From: CBDHCC01 sp965219235
GTDB taxonomy: Bacteria > Pseudomonadota > Alphaproteobacteria > Sphingomonadales > Sphingomonadaceae
Reading direction: 5' to 3'
Assembly: GCA_965219235.1 (NCBI GenBank)
Contig: OZ244721.1
Location: 2,046,001-2,110,000 of the forward strand
DNA: 64,000 nucleotides
The notes beneath the pieces were generated by a model, which saw only the letters and a program-made list of their open reading frames with translations, ran no database searches and was not told where the DNA came from. Position 1 is the stretch's first letter; each line of letters starts with the position of its first letter. Made by a program: the position numbers and the translations under genes. Shown one piece after another: positions 10,101 through 17,161 of the stretch.

Positions 10101-10205
10101 ACCGCCGCCGTGCCGCTCGTGCTCCTGTTCCTGCCGGCGTTGCTGGCCATCCTGCCCGGGAACGACACCCGCGAGGTGCCAGCGTCCGAGCCGACGCCCG
10201 CCTGA
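7140..10205 (+). CDS. RND-family efflux pump, inner-membrane permease
   Basis: A proton-driven pump of 1021 residues with the RND layout: a first helix, a large periplasmic loop, six helices, a second loop and six more helices. The N-terminal segment RLPVSLFPQIDYPRVVVSID and the fourth helix GGMAAAVGLVVDDAVVMLEH are diagnostic. The paired acidic residues VVDDAVV match the hydrophobic-compound type (AcrB/MexB-like) rather than the heavy-metal type, although the loop sequence is divergent, so the substrate stays open. It is the last gene of the coupled regulator-kinase-TolC-adaptor-pump locus. No Arg-rich or His-rich metal site was noticed. Confidence 0.9.
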   Translation: MTAALSRHARAIWLAVALLTAAGVIAATRLPVSLFPQIDYPRVVVSIDAGERDAAQMAAEVTRPIEIGLRAVPGVVRVRSTTSRGAAEVALNFNWGHDMVSATLATQAALATALPDLPPGTRFDVRRSDPTIFPVLGIALTSKSLDQEALRQLAEFKVRPALTAVDGVAGVDVLGGSPREFAVEVDPARAQAVGVSLPMVADALAKANTVRGVGRIEDRHRLYLVLAQNRVATQADLAATPVGSASANGVGLVTLGQIATIRPSTAPSYTRVTSNGQRAVLVNIRQTLDGDTVGIVQAVDARLKAVGLPPTVTVTPFYDQSELVTGAANAVRDAIILGALLAGIVLFVFLRSARLMVITGVMLPAVLAGTCLVLLGLGMSFNMMTLGGMAAAVGLVVDDAVVMLEHIVRRMQEGAAKGVQGVLAAAAEMGRPLFGSTAATIVVFLPLAFISGVTGGFFKALALTMVAALGLSLLYARFVIPLISATWLRDKDAEAADRAERFTSRMGTAYDRAARRAFARPALFVAVVGLVMAGVGYLAWQNVPSGFMPKLDESGFVLDYRAQSGAAIEDTDRLLRQVEAIITATPEVASYSRRTGVQLGGGLTEADEGDYFVRLKGGSRRGIDAIMADMRQRITTQVPGLEVELIQLMEDLIGDLTAVPQPIEVKLFGDDPATLSASATRVGAAIGKINGVVEVVDGLRTAGDALVVKVDAGAAAQQGLDPDTVASQLDATIAGVPATQVRVGEQQVTARVRAPADLRARAAQLERLLLVAPDGHGVRVRQVASVSVAAGQTQLTREDLAPFIAVTARLEGRDLGSAMTEVRSTVSGLNPPASVRVDYGGLYAQQQKSFSDLSLVFAAALLFTALLLTFLFERVAWTVAALATVLLSAAAVLMGLWVTGIELDISALMGLTMVIGMVTELVIFFLAEIDRDRPVTLAALHEAGSKRLRPIVMSALIAVLTLSPLALGLSRGSGLQQPLATAIIFGLTAAVPLVLLFLPALLAILPGNDTREVPASEPTPA

Positions 10206-10397
10206 CCTTCCTTCAGTCGATGCGCTTCATCGCCGCTCGGAGCAAGCGGTGCGGAGGGCCATGCTGCTACAGCAGCCGAAGCGTTTCGGTGGCGTTAGGA
10301 TAAACACACGTTGTATTGCCCCAATGTTATTGCGTTTTGTCTGACCGCTGCGATGTCCTGTTTCAATTTACGATTTGAACTCAAGGAGCAGTCGACG

Positions 10398-11123
10398 ATG
10401 ACAAGGTCACTCAGCATGGGGATTGGGTCGGCATTGAGCTTGGTCTTGGCGCTGACCGCGTGCGGGTCGAACACGGCCGCTCCTGATGCGGCACGCCAGA
10501 CCGCCAATCTTGATGGCAGCGGCGTGGTGCCCCCGCCGCCGGCGGGAGACCCGGACGCCGGCAGCTCGCGCATCATGGCGGCCGCCGAACCGTTCCAGGC
10601 GCTGACGGAGTCTGCCTTCTCGGCCGATCCGGGTCGGCTCACCGAGCTGATCGCGACGGCCAAGTCCAGTGCGCGTGCCGTCGCACCCGACCTGTCGCCC
10701 GGCGCGCGGTCTGTCCTGGCCAGTCGCCTGGAGGAGATCGACCGCGCCGCCCGGGACCGCCGCCCAGCCGATTTGGCGATCGCATCGGTGGAGGCTTACC
10801 GGACGCTGATCGAGAGCGCACCGTCGTCCGGTCCCGTGCCACCGCAGGTGAGCCTGCTCGACTATGCTGGCTTTCGTTGTCAGGCTGACCTGAACGCCGA
10901 TCCGACCCGCTGGAGAGATGTGACGGAGGCGGTGGCGTTCGCCCGGCAGCAATGGTCCGCCCTCGAACCGCAGGTGCGCGACGAGGCGCTCCGTTCCCGG
11001 ATGTCCGACGCGATCTCCGAGCTCGGGCTCGCGGCCGACCGGTCCGATGTCGCGCGCGCCGACAAAGCGGCGGCTCGCCAGCTGGATCTGGTGGACGAAC
11101 TGGAAGCGTACTTTGCCCGTTAG
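10398..11123 (+). CDS. Lipoprotein of unknown function
   Basis: Not recognised. The ATG at 10398 has AAGGAGCAG about ten bases upstream and opens into a lipoprotein signal (LSLVLALTACGSN), so the mature protein should be anchored by the Cys at about residue 18. The rest is Ala/Asp/Arg-rich and predicted helical, with PPPPAGDPDAGSS as a flexible linker after the lipid anchor and LLDYAGFRCQADLNADP in the middle. It lies 18 bases upstream of a PAP2 phosphatase and is probably co-transcribed with it. The 190 bases before it hold no gene and probably carry its promoter. Confidence 0.6.
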   Translation: MTRSLSMGIGSALSLVLALTACGSNTAAPDAARQTANLDGSGVVPPPPAGDPDAGSSRIMAAAEPFQALTESAFSADPGRLTELIATAKSSARAVAPDLSPGARSVLASRLEEIDRAARDRRPADLAIASVEAYRTLIESAPSSGPVPPQVSLLDYAGFRCQADLNADPTRWRDVTEAVAFARQQWSALEPQVRDEALRSRMSDAISELGLAADRSDVARADKAAARQLDLVDELEAYFAR

Positions 11124-11141
11124 CGCACAGGAGCATCGATT

Positions 11142-11771
11142 GTGGACAGGCTGAGACGACTGACCGGCTCGTGGACGGGGCACCGGATCGAGAGCCGGGT
11201 CCTCATAATCTTCCTGATTTCCGCGGCATTGGCATCCGGGCTGGACAAGCTCGCCAGCGAGGTGCTCGAGGGCGACATTTTCGCACTCGACCGGCTCATC
11301 ATGCAGAGCTTGAGGGTCGCGACCGATCCCGCCCTGCCCATCGCCCCAAGCTGGTTCACGACCGCGATGATGGATGTTGCCGCACTCGGTGGCGTGACCG
11401 TGCTGACCCTAGTGACCTTCTTCGCCGCAGGTTACCTACTCGCGCTCCGCGAAGACCGCACCGCGGTCTTCGTCACCGCTTCCGTCGCGATGGGTGCGGG
11501 CGCGACAACGGTCCTGAAGCAGCTGTTCAGTCGGGTCCGTCCCGACTTCGTCCCGCATCTGGTGCCGGTCGACACCGCCAGCTTTCCGAGCGGTCATGCC
11601 ACGAACTCCGCGCTGGTCCATCTGACCCTGGCCATGCTGGTCGCCAGAACCCAGCACGACAGGGCGCTCAGCGTGGGTCTCGTGGGCAGTGCTGTGGTCA
11701 TCACGCTGATCGTCGGCTTCTCCCGTGTGTCTCTTGGGGTTCACTGGCCCAGCGATGTCTTGGCGGGATAG
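11142..11771 (+). CDS. PAP2 phosphatase, cut short by an in-frame amber codon
   Basis: Membrane phosphatase of the PAP2 (lipid phosphate or undecaprenyl-diphosphate phosphatase-like) family, read from a GTG. All three catalytic motifs are present: KQLFSRVRP, FPSGH and SRVSLGVHWPSD. Directly after DVLAG comes TAG at 11769-11771, where relatives normally have Tyr (DVLAGY). Beyond it the same frame continues GVGGLWAVLSTLAF to a natural TGA at 11859-11861. A single base change of a Tyr codon therefore removes the last 30 residues, which is the final membrane helix. The core may still fold, or this may be an early pseudogene or a sequencing error. Confidence 0.75.
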   Translation: MDRLRRLTGSWTGHRIESRVLIIFLISAALASGLDKLASEVLEGDIFALDRLIMQSLRVATDPALPIAPSWFTTAMMDVAALGGVTVLTLVTFFAAGYLLALREDRTAVFVTASVAMGAGATTVLKQLFSRVRPDFVPHLVPVDTASFPSGHATNSALVHLTLAMLVARTQHDRALSVGLVGSAVVITLIVGFSRVSLGVHWPSDVLAG

Positions 11772-11934
11772 GGTGTCGGAGGGCTCTGGGCGGTGCTGTC
11801 CACCTTGGCGTTCAAGCGTCTGCAGGATCGCGGTGCTGAGGAGGAGCGGGGGAACAGCTGACCGTAGATGATCATAAAGCCACGGCTACATTAGTCGTGT
11901 CACGACAGGTCCAGTGTAGGACCAAAATCGACGC

Positions 11935-12480
11935 TCAGAAGCGCACTGCCACTGTGACCCCACCGCCGCTGTGATCGCCCCAGGGCACAAGGCGAACGCG
12001 ATCATTCAGCTTATTCGTCAGAAGGAAGCCGCTCCCGGTGCCGAGCGCGGCACCGGCCACGACGTCGTACCAATAGTGCTTGCGCGCCTCGACACGCGCC
12101 ACCCCGACGAAGCTGGCGATCGCAAAGGCGGGTGCGCCGACCTCCCATCCGTAGCGGTTCTCGAGCGTCGCGGCAGCGGCGAAGGAGATGGAGGTGTGAC
12201 CGGATGGAAAGCTGTTGTTGTCGCTGCCGTCGGGCCGGCGCTCGTCAACGAGCTGCTTGAGGACTAAGGTGGTGCCCCCCGCCAGCGCCATGCTGCCGCC
12301 CGCCTCCGCCAAGCCGCTCCAGTCGCCCTTGACGACCGGCGCACCCAGCGCGGCGACCACCAGCACGTCACGTCCGACGTCGCTCGCCGTCACCCAGCCT
12401 GCATCGCCGGCAATGGCCGGAGCGTTTGGGAGGACCAGGAGGGTTGCGCCCAGACAGTAAAAGATGCCGGTCGATTCCAT
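11935..12480 (-). CDS. PAP2-family phosphatase, periplasmic
   Basis: 181 residues from the ATG at 12480, chosen because it opens into a signal sequence (STGIFYCLGATLLVLPNAPAIAG). Motifs of the PAP2 family follow: KQLVDERRPDG, FPSGHTSISFA and the third motif as ARVEARKHYWYDVVAGAA, in which Arg, His and Asp are spaced as expected. It ends with a beta-strand-like tail (GGGVTVAVRF). It is convergent with the amber-interrupted PAP2 gene, leaving only about 70 bases between their ends. The substrate is unknown, with lipid phosphates the family norm. Confidence 0.75.
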   Translation of the reverse strand: MESTGIFYCLGATLLVLPNAPAIAGDAGWVTASDVGRDVLVVAALGAPVVKGDWSGLAEAGGSMALAGGTTLVLKQLVDERRPDGSDNNSFPSGHTSISFAAAATLENRYGWEVGAPAFAIASFVGVARVEARKHYWYDVVAGAALGTGSGFLLTNKLNDRVRLVPWGDHSGGGVTVAVRF

Positions 12481-13337
12481 ACAGCCTTCCGAAGCGCCGA
12501 ACGAACGCCCCTGCTGCGCCTGTTCCTGAAGAGACGCAATGCGGAGGGAGCCGAGGGAGCGACATTGAGAAGAATCAATGTCCATGAGCATCGACGTCGG
12601 CATGGCGAGCGCCGCCACCCCCTGTCCGAAATGGGATCGGTCGACGGACACCTGATGTTGGCGGCTCAACCACATCCACTCGCCATCGGGAGCGCAGTCT
12701 CATTTGAAAGGGAGGGGATGTTTTTCGTTGAGGGACCGCCTACTGAATTCTTCGACGCCAGCCCGACGTTCTTTCACGGCGACGGCGGGCTCGTCCGTTG
12801 GAATTGCGGTAAGTGGGACTTCGCCGTCATTTCTGCCGCAGAGGCTGAACAGCAACCTCCGACAGAAGCCGACGTCGGCATCTTGGCCGTGCAGAATATC
12901 AAACGGGCAAGACTTGGTACGCTAGCCGCTTGTCCGCATTCGGGTGACCTGTCGTGGGAAGCCGAAGTTCCGTAAAATGTACTGCGACTTTCCAACTGAT
13001 GTTCCCCTTGCTTGGGTCCGGATGGAACTCAGCTACGCAGGTGGCCGATCTTTTCGTAGAGTGGCCGTCTGGACGCACTGCGCCAGACGCTCACCACGTC
13101 TCATCTGCTGCGCATATTGAGGAGAACGACCGCACCAGAATTAGCGCTCGATAAGGAGGTGCCCGACGCGTTGGCGATGCTGGGCGAATGGTGGACCGCT
13201 GCGCTGGTCGGCGCCGCTCCTGACTCCTCGGCGTGCACGATGCGGTGCCACTGCGTCATCAAGGCTGCGGTCGATCGCGCCCGTACGGGTCTCGGTGGTG
13301 ATCTCGATAAACCCCAGTGCGCGCAAGACGACGTATC
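12481..13337. other. Long stretch without a supported gene
   Basis: Several short open frames exist on both strands (for example 12565-12975 plus and 13141-13389 minus), but none shows a family motif, a signal peptide or a ribosome site that would decide it. The minus-strand reading around 12800-12960 resembles low-information translated intergenic sequence common in sphingomonads. The last 200 bases lie directly downstream of a truncated minus-strand gene, so this is probably degraded DNA from the same former locus. Confidence 0.4.
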
Positions 13338-13640
13338 CTAGCGCAGCAGGTCGGGAAGATCGTAGAGCAGCTTCAACGCTTCCGACCATCCGACATCCGA
13401 GAAGAGCTGCAGGATCGCGACCAGCTTGACGCGCCGGTCTTCATCCTCGAAGATCGAGCGAGAGTCGGCGAGATAGCGCTGGATGATGCGCACGACGACG
13501 CGGTTGCCAAGACTTTCATGGTGATAGCCCTCGCGTGCCGCCGGGCCGAGCAGCACGGCATGAATGGCATCGAAGACACCAGCCGGGTCACCAGGGATCA
13601 CATATTCGTAGAGCTCGATCAGATTGCGTTGGCAAGACAA
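13338..13640 (-). pseudogene. C-terminal fragment of an unidentified protein
   Basis: About 95 codons look like real, well-conserved protein (LYEYVIPGDPAGVFDAIHAV, RVVVRIIQRYLADSRSIFED, WSEALKLLYDLPDLLR). There is no start codon with a ribosome site, and an in-frame TAA lies a few codons upstream at about 13670, inside the MerC promoter region. It therefore looks like the 3' end of a longer gene whose front was lost. I do not recognise the family. The abrupt 5' edge against the MerC operator suggests a recombination joint. Confidence 0.45.
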
Positions 13641-13661
13641 AGCTGCGTGACACTTGCCAAT

Positions 13662-13682
13662 GTGATGTTATATCATATCTAC
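13662..13682 (+). promoter_or_regulatory. AT-rich near-palindrome, candidate Zur-type operator (site A)
   Basis: The core GATGTTATATCATATC matches its own reverse complement at 12 of 16 positions and contains ATGTTATA, the half-site of proteobacterial Zur boxes. It stands out in GC-rich DNA and lies 26 bases before the MerC-family ATG. Similar sites occur at 17035, 24680 and 30963. It could also serve partly as a -10 element. Confidence 0.45.
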
Positions 13683-13707
13683 TCGGGTGAGGCTTTGCGG
13701 GGCATTG

Positions 13708-14100
13708 ATGCAGACGGATCCGAACCTGACAGCAACGGACTGGCTGGAGCGCGCCGCACTGGCGGGTTCCTTCGCGTGCCTGATGCACTGCCTGGCGCTG
13801 CCTCTGCTGATCGCGTCGCTTCCCGCGCTTTCGACGATGCTCTCCATACCGGAGTCGTTCCACATCTGGGTGCTTGCATTCGCGGCACCGGCCGCGGCCC
13901 TGGCGCTCTTGCAAGGTCGTCAGAAGCACGGCGCCGTCTATCCGCTGGTTCTCGGCGTCATCGGATTGGTGTTGTTGGCGACTGGAGCCCTTCTGCTTGG
14001 GCGGACGGCGGACGAGGTTCCAGTGACGGTGGCCGGGAGCTTGGTGCTCGGTCTGGCGCACATGGCCAACTGGCGTCTTCGCCACACCTACAACCATTGA
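13708..14100 (+). CDS. MerC-domain membrane protein
   Basis: A 130-residue inner-membrane protein with four predicted helices. The MerC motif is visible as AGSFACLMHCLALPLLI, where the paired Cys residues in the first helix are the metal-binding feature of the family. The last helix ends GLAHMANWRLRHTYNH, with a His-rich tail. MerC proteins were first known for mercuric ion uptake, but chromosomal homologues are often found in metal-limitation regulons. No merR, merA or merT is present here, and the neighbour is a Zrg-like ABC operon, so zinc or another metal is more likely than mercury. The ATG at 13708 was taken as start, shortly after site A. Confidence 0.75.
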   Translation: MQTDPNLTATDWLERAALAGSFACLMHCLALPLLIASLPALSTMLSIPESFHIWVLAFAAPAAALALLQGRQKHGAVYPLVLGVIGLVLLATGALLLGRTADEVPVTVAGSLVLGLAHMANWRLRHTYNH

Positions 14101-14154
14101 GCGACCGTCTTGGCGCCCTCTGCCCTCAAGGTCTGCAGCTAACCACGTCCCAGT

Positions 14155-14625
14155 CTATTTCACGCTGGCTCCGCTGAGCTGAAAAAACAAGCCATTCTCT
14201 CCCTTGTTCTGCAGCACGAACGTTCCGGTCACGGACACTGGTTTGTTCGAGAAGATCACTGGCCGAGAGGTCCGCACTTCCACGACTTCGTTCGGTTCAC
14301 CCGGCGGACAAAAAGCGCAGACAGGCGTGTATTTCGACAACAGGAAGTGCGTGCCACGCGTCGCCGCATCAAGCGGATTGATAAATCCGGACAGGGTGAT
14401 CGTCTTCCCAACCAATGCACGCACGGCAGGAGAATGCCGCGCCGTGAACAGGCCACGGGCTTCATCCACGCCAATCCTAGTGGTCCGTAGAGTTGCCCAA
14501 AGCGGAGATCGACCTTGTGGCAGCTTCGCTTGTGCAGCGCGCTCGCCGGGGTCCTGTGATTGAGCGAACACCGGACTGACGCTTACAAGCGATGCGGCGA
14601 GCAACGCTCTGAAAAATGGACGCAT
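14155..14625 (-). CDS. DUF3299 periplasmic protein
   Basis: A 156-residue exported protein. The ATG at 14625 has AGGAG about ten bases upstream and opens into a signal peptide (RALLAASLVSVSPVFAQ). The DUF3299 signature is clear: GKTITLSGFINPLD, then LSKYTPVCAFCPPGEPNEVV with a CxxC pair, then ISGTFVLQ-like strands. It is the last gene of the thioredoxin-ATPase-permease operon. In zinc-responsive loci of other proteobacteria, DUF3299 proteins accompany the same ABC components, which suggests a periplasmic metal-handling role. This is inference. A 106-base gap separates it from the permease. Confidence 0.72.
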   Translation of the reverse strand: MRPFFRALLAASLVSVSPVFAQSQDPGERAAQAKLPQGRSPLWATLRTTRIGVDEARGLFTARHSPAVRALVGKTITLSGFINPLDAATRGTHFLLSKYTPVCAFCPPGEPNEVVEVRTSRPVIFSNKPVSVTGTFVLQNKGENGLFFQLSGASVK

Positions 14626-14731
14626 GATACCTGCACTCCTCAGTGAAAAAAGAGACCTCAAGTGGAGCACGATCGCTCGCAACTCTTGCACCTCACCTGC
14701 TGAGGAATAGTCACCCTCATCGTAGGACGGC

Positions 14732-15961
14732 TCATCCTCGCAAAACCTGTGCTGGCCGGAGCCGGTAGGCGGCGAGCGCCGGGAGGACCGCAGCGAGCAG
14801 CGCCAAAGCGATCGCGGTTCCGAGGATCAGAACATCCATGGCGCCAAAGGTCGGAAGAGAGAGCGCCGGGCCGCCGCCACTGGCAACCGAACGCGCGGCA
14901 ATCATGGCCGCAAAGCGGCCCAGGAACAGCCCTGCGACACCCCCGATCGCGCCAAGCGCCAACGCCTCGACCAGTACGAGCCGAAACAGCAGACCGGGTC
15001 CGCCTCCAAGCGCCCGCAAAAGCGCCAGTTCTCGCTGCCGCTCCTGCACCGCGCCAAGGAGGGCGACGAAGAAACCGAGAGCCGCAAGCGCCAGCAGTCC
15101 GATGCCAAAGGCGCGCAGCACGTCCGATCCCGTGCCGAGCAGCGTGTTCAGTCGATTGAGCTCCAGCGCTGGGACGGCTATCTGCAGATCCCCACTGTTT
15201 TTCAGCAGGCGTGGGATCATCAAGGCTCCCATTGTAGATCGATAGCGCACCAGGATCGCGGTGATCTGTTGGTCGACGGCCGGGTAGAGGTCCGGACCTT
15301 CAGCTGCCTGTTCTTCTTTGGCGAGCGCCTCGGCGTGCTCCGCATTCTCGTGCTCGTGCACCTTCCATACGCTGGCGGTTTCGGTGAGGGCCAGGCGATC
15401 GACGACCGCTCCGGTCGGCGCCAGGACACCCGTGACCCGGTAAGGCGTCGCCGTGTGGCTTTCGCCTCCGCGCGCCAGTCCATGCTCGCCAACGAAGGCG
15501 TCTCCGACCGTCAGATGCTCTTCGCGCGCGACCTCCGCCCCGAGCACCGCTTCCAGCGGCACCGTCCACCAGCGCCCAGCGGCCAGATGTGCATTATAAA
15601 GGCGGCCGTACTCCGAGGTGGTCCCGACGATCCGGTAACCGCCCACATTGTCGCCCAGCGACACCGGCACCGCGTCCTTGACAAGTCGGTTCCGCTTGAG
15701 ACGGGCAAGCGTTGCAAGCGGGATGTTGCCGGTCGGCTGATCGATTTGAAAGACGGAGGACAGGATGATCTGCAAGGGGCTCCCCTTGCCACTGACCACG
15801 AGGTCGATGCCGGCGAGATCGCGTGAGAAGCGGTCGTCCAGTCCACGATCGATCGCCAGCAACGCCACCACCACGGCGACGCCAAGCGCCAGCGAGAGAA
15901 CATGGAAGGCCCAGCCAAGCGGCTTGCGGCGGATGGACGCCCAGATCAGTCGGGCCGTCAT
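14732..15961 (-). CDS. ABC transporter permease, FtsX/MacB type, with His-rich loop
   Basis: 409 residues with the FtsX-like plan: one N-terminal helix (residues 18-40), a large periplasmic domain, then three helices in the last third (about 280-400) ending AYRLRPAQVLRG. The periplasmic domain contains VWKVHEHENAEHAEALAKEE, a His/Glu-rich loop of the sort found in the permeases of Zur-controlled zrg-type operons. The start ATG overlaps the ATPase stop (ATGA), so the two form one transporter. Such permeases move no ion through a classical channel. They may extract lipoproteins or act mechanically, so 'zinc importer' should be read with care. Confidence 0.8.
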   Translation of the reverse strand: MTARLIWASIRRKPLGWAFHVLSLALGVAVVVALLAIDRGLDDRFSRDLAGIDLVVSGKGSPLQIILSSVFQIDQPTGNIPLATLARLKRNRLVKDAVPVSLGDNVGGYRIVGTTSEYGRLYNAHLAAGRWWTVPLEAVLGAEVAREEHLTVGDAFVGEHGLARGGESHTATPYRVTGVLAPTGAVVDRLALTETASVWKVHEHENAEHAEALAKEEQAAEGPDLYPAVDQQITAILVRYRSTMGALMIPRLLKNSGDLQIAVPALELNRLNTLLGTGSDVLRAFGIGLLALAALGFFVALLGAVQERQRELALLRALGGGPGLLFRLVLVEALALGAIGGVAGLFLGRFAAMIAARSVASGGGPALSLPTFGAMDVLILGTAIALALLAAVLPALAAYRLRPAQVLRG

Positions 15962-16596
15962 GGCACCGGCTCCACACCCACGCCTTGCGGCACCAGCTCA
16001 CGAACACGAGCATCGTGGGTCGCCACGATCAGAACGGCACCGCTCTCCCGCGTCGCATCGAGCAGCAGTGTCAGCACCGCCGCGCACGCTAGGTCGTCCA
16101 GGCTGGCCGTCGGTTCGTCCGCGAGGATCAGTTGCGGCTGCATCAGCATCGCCCGCGCGATCGCCAGGCGCTGCGCTTCCCCCCGGCTGAGCGTCTCGGC
16201 GGGCGCATCCGCACGCCCGGCGATGCCCAGCCGCTCCAGAAGCGCCCGCGCGCGCGGCCGATCTCGCTGAACACCGGCCGCGAACGGCGCGAGCAGCATG
16301 TTGTCGATGGCGCTGAGGCCGGGAACAAGGTGCAGATCCTGAAAGATCAGACCGATGTGACGCCCCCGATGCCGGTCCCGCTGCCGGCCGCTCAGCTCTC
16401 CGAGCCGTTGGCCATTCACACGGATCTCACCCTGGAGCCGATCGGCGAGGCCGGCGATGGCGAGCAGCATCGTCGTCTTGCCCGAGCCGGACGCACCCCC
16501 AAGCACGGCCGCCTCTCCCCTGGCGACCGCCAATCTGTCCAGTCGAGCGATCGGACGTCCGCCATAGCCCGCGACGACTTGGCTCAGCGCGAGCAT
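15958..16596 (-). CDS. ABC transporter ATP-binding protein
   Basis: A 212-residue ATPase of the LolD/MacB class that should partner the adjacent permease. Walker A is GGASGSGKTT at about residues 33-42, the Q-loop reads IFQDLHLVPG, Walker B is LILADEPTASLDD and the switch His follows in IVATHD. The signature loop is LSRGEAQRLAIARA rather than the usual LSGGQ, a mild deviation seen in this class. The ATG at 16596 lies inside the end of the thioredoxin gene (overlap about 13 bases), supporting co-translation. An in-frame ATG at 16605 is possible. Confidence 0.85.
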   Translation of the reverse strand: MLALSQVVAGYGGRPIARLDRLAVARGEAAVLGGASGSGKTTMLLAIAGLADRLQGEIRVNGQRLGELSGRQRDRHRGRHIGLIFQDLHLVPGLSAIDNMLLAPFAAGVQRDRPRARALLERLGIAGRADAPAETLSRGEAQRLAIARAMLMQPQLILADEPTASLDDLACAAVLTLLLDATRESGAVLIVATHDARVRELVPQGVGVEPVP

Positions 16597-17012
16597 CTGA
16601 CCGCCCATTCGTGCAGCTGATCCGCGCCGAGCAGGCCCATCTTGCGTCCGCAGACCCGCCCCTGACGGTCCAGCGCCACTGCCAACGGCAGCGCCGCCGC
16701 TCGGCCGCCCCATTCGTTCAGAACGGTGCGCGGATCGCGCGGATCGGCGTAAGCCCCGGCGATGGGCTGATGGCGCTGTTGAAGCAGCGCACGCGCTCGC
16801 TCAGGAGGGTCGAGCGCCAGAGGGTGGATCGGCAGCGGAGCGGCTGACGAGGAAAGGCGGGGCAGCCGATCCATCTCGGCACGGCAGGAGGCGCACCAAG
16901 AGGCCCAGAGCACCACGACGCTGGGTCCGCGAAGAGGCTGCTCATTCGGATCCAGCGGCAGCGCCGAAGCAAAAGGCAAGGCTACGGCCAGCAGCAGGGG
17001 CAGGATGATCAT
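16584..17012 (-). CDS. TlpA-like periplasmic thioredoxin
   Basis: A small exported thioredoxin-fold protein of 142 residues. A signal sequence (ILPLLLAVALPFASA) is followed by the active-site segment VVVLWASWCASCRAEM, with the CxxC pair at about residues 40-43 in the position typical for TlpA/ResA proteins. The cis-Pro region is replaced by AAALPLAVALD, shorter than usual. As first gene of the ABC/DUF3299 operon it may keep Cys ligands of its partners (for example the CxxC of DUF3299) reduced. The operon promoter region carries site B 23 bases upstream of the ATG. Confidence 0.72.
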   Translation of the reverse strand: MIILPLLLAVALPFASALPLDPNEQPLRGPSVVVLWASWCASCRAEMDRLPRLSSSAAPLPIHPLALDPPERARALLQQRHQPIAGAYADPRDPRTVLNEWGGRAAALPLAVALDRQGRVCGRKMGLLGADQLHEWAVRCSR

Positions 17013-17034
17013 GCCGCAGCTGATAGCCCGATTC

Positions 17035-17057
17035 CATGTAACAATATATCATGCTAG
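17035..17057 (-). promoter_or_regulatory. AT-rich operator candidate between divergent operons (site B)
   Basis: On the minus strand it reads CATGATATATTGTTACATG. The ends ATG...CAT are symmetric and the left half ATGATATA is shared with sites A and D. It lies 23 bases upstream of the TlpA-like gene and about 105 bases upstream of the M1 peptidase ATG, so one bound regulator could act on both divergent transcripts. Confidence 0.45.
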
Positions 17058-17161
17058 GATCGAGTGAGGTCGGGCTGTCGCGCCAATCGTGCAACTCACC
17101 CGATCGTCATATGTCTTAGCCAGCGGACCACGCGCATTCGCGAGCGGAGGAGAACGGGACC

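Noticed and set aside
12565..12975. Plus-strand frame of 136 codons
   Set aside because: No ribosome site, no motif, and an alternative minus-strand reading of equal quality; not supported as a gene.
13662..13682. Site A as a target of the Fur-family protein encoded at 47176
   Set aside because: That protein has the Fur/Mur-type HHDHLIDV pattern, and the site resembles a Zur half-site more than an iron box; the link is not supported.
13708..14100. Mercury resistance operon because of MerC
   Set aside because: No merR, merT, merP or merA is nearby; context is a zinc-type ABC operon.
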